64,000 bases of DNA from Thermocatellispora tengchongensis (lineage in GTDB: Bacteria > Actinomycetota > Actinomycetes > Streptosporangiales > Streptosporangiaceae): NCBI RefSeq assembly GCF_014202315.1, contig NZ_JACHGN010000022.1, positions 137,509 to 201,508 on the forward strand. Reading direction: 5' to 3'. The notes below the pieces were generated by a model that ran no database searches, had not been told where the DNA came from, and saw only the letters and a list, made by a program, of their open reading frames with translations. The translations under genes and the position numbers were made by a program. Each line of letters begins with the position of its first letter. Position 1 is the first letter of the stretch. Below, piece by piece: positions 63,750 to 64,000 of this stretch.

Positions 63750-64000
63750 CGCCGTCGTGCGTCGCACGTAACCTTCCTGAGGCCCAAGGGAAGCGCGAGA
63801 GATCGCCAACCCCGGGCCACGGCGGCCGGTTCGACAAAGTCGGCAAGGCCGAATAAGGTTGAAGTAAGAAATCCGAAACGAACGAAACGCCCCGGACTTT
63901 CCGGTCGATAAACCCGGATACGATGGAGTTCGCGTCCGTTTCTTGAGAACTCAACAGTGTGCTAAAAGCCAGTGCATGATGCACAACCCCGTCCCCCGCG
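63750..64000 (+). promoter_or_regulatory. rRNA operon promoter region and 16S leader
   Basis: Candidate promoters are TTCGAC (63830-63835)-N18-TAAGGT (63854-63859), and a TACGAT -10 at 63919-63924 with a poor -35. Downstream, TTCTTGAGAACTCAACAGTG (63940-63959) and TGCTAAAAGCCAGT match the conserved leader found just before 16S rRNA genes in actinomycetes. A GTGCAT-g-ATGCAC inverted repeat lies at 63972-63984. The 16S gene itself is beyond the window. The 63750-63829 part shows no gene. Confidence 0.8.

Overview
The window is chromosomal DNA of a high-GC actinomycete. Evidence: very GC-rich sequence, many GTG/TTG starts, the actinobacterial gene orders yraN-yifB-dprA and rpsB-tsf-pyrH-frr-cdsA-rlmN, and SARP, PucR, DivIVA-like and suppressor-of-fused-family proteins. 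The gene repertoire and the secreted CBM2/FN3 chitinases would fit the Streptosporangiales (Nonomuraea/Streptosporangium-like), but that placement is inference.

Layout. 1-917: non-coding, with a ~25-bp tandem repeat and two DnaA-box-like sites. 918-5098: yraN, yifB (comM-like) and a dprA with a very long repeat-bearing N-terminus. 5099-6549: non-coding, with three copies of a ~105-bp dispersed repeat and a 29-bp tandem repeat. 6550-15210: M23 peptidase, a structured leader, then rpsB, tsf, pyrH, frr, cdsA, a convergent SUFU-family gene, and rlmN. 15352-17837: a two-gene ABC exporter-type unit facing a DivIVA-like gene.

17842-30289 is a polyamine/guanidino-compound catabolic region: PucR regulator, agmatinase-type ureohydrolase, NCS1 permease, cyclase-family hydrolase, Lrp regulator, aminobutyraldehyde-type dehydrogenase, a complete PotADBC-type importer and an FAD-dependent amine oxidase. 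The simplest reading is uptake of putrescine/spermidine and hydrolysis of agmatine (or a guanidino acid), followed by oxidation toward GABA and succinate. 30332-36915 holds a pyruvate-oxidase-like TPP enzyme, a DUF418 membrane protein, a small exported protein, a Kef-type antiporter and propionyl-CoA synthetase. 36951-39590 is a protein with the domain order of rifampin phosphotransferase, read from an apparently leaderless promoter. 40054-47250 (minus strand) carries an SDR, an acyl-ACP desaturase under a clear palindromic operator, a DUF998/glycosyltransferase pair, and DMT, DedA, VC0807-type and LysE membrane proteins.

47444-48000 holds a broken VWA-like metallopeptidase gene with a diverged fourth copy of the dispersed repeat at its truncated end. 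A siderophore-interacting protein follows, then three consecutive secreted GH18 chitinases (49044-54127) behind a good promoter with a 23-bp palindrome at the predicted transcription start. The first two share a 245-bp block with one mismatch. Next come a GT-C-type membrane glycosyltransferase, a MoxR/VWA-metallopeptidase pair, an AraC regulator, an AI-2E family protein and a large SARP-ATPase regulator. The last 170 bases look like the promoter and leader of an rRNA operon whose 16S gene would start just past the window.

A recurring oddity is the number of GC-rich tandem repeats, both between genes and inside coding extensions (DprA, CdsA, the ABC ATPase).
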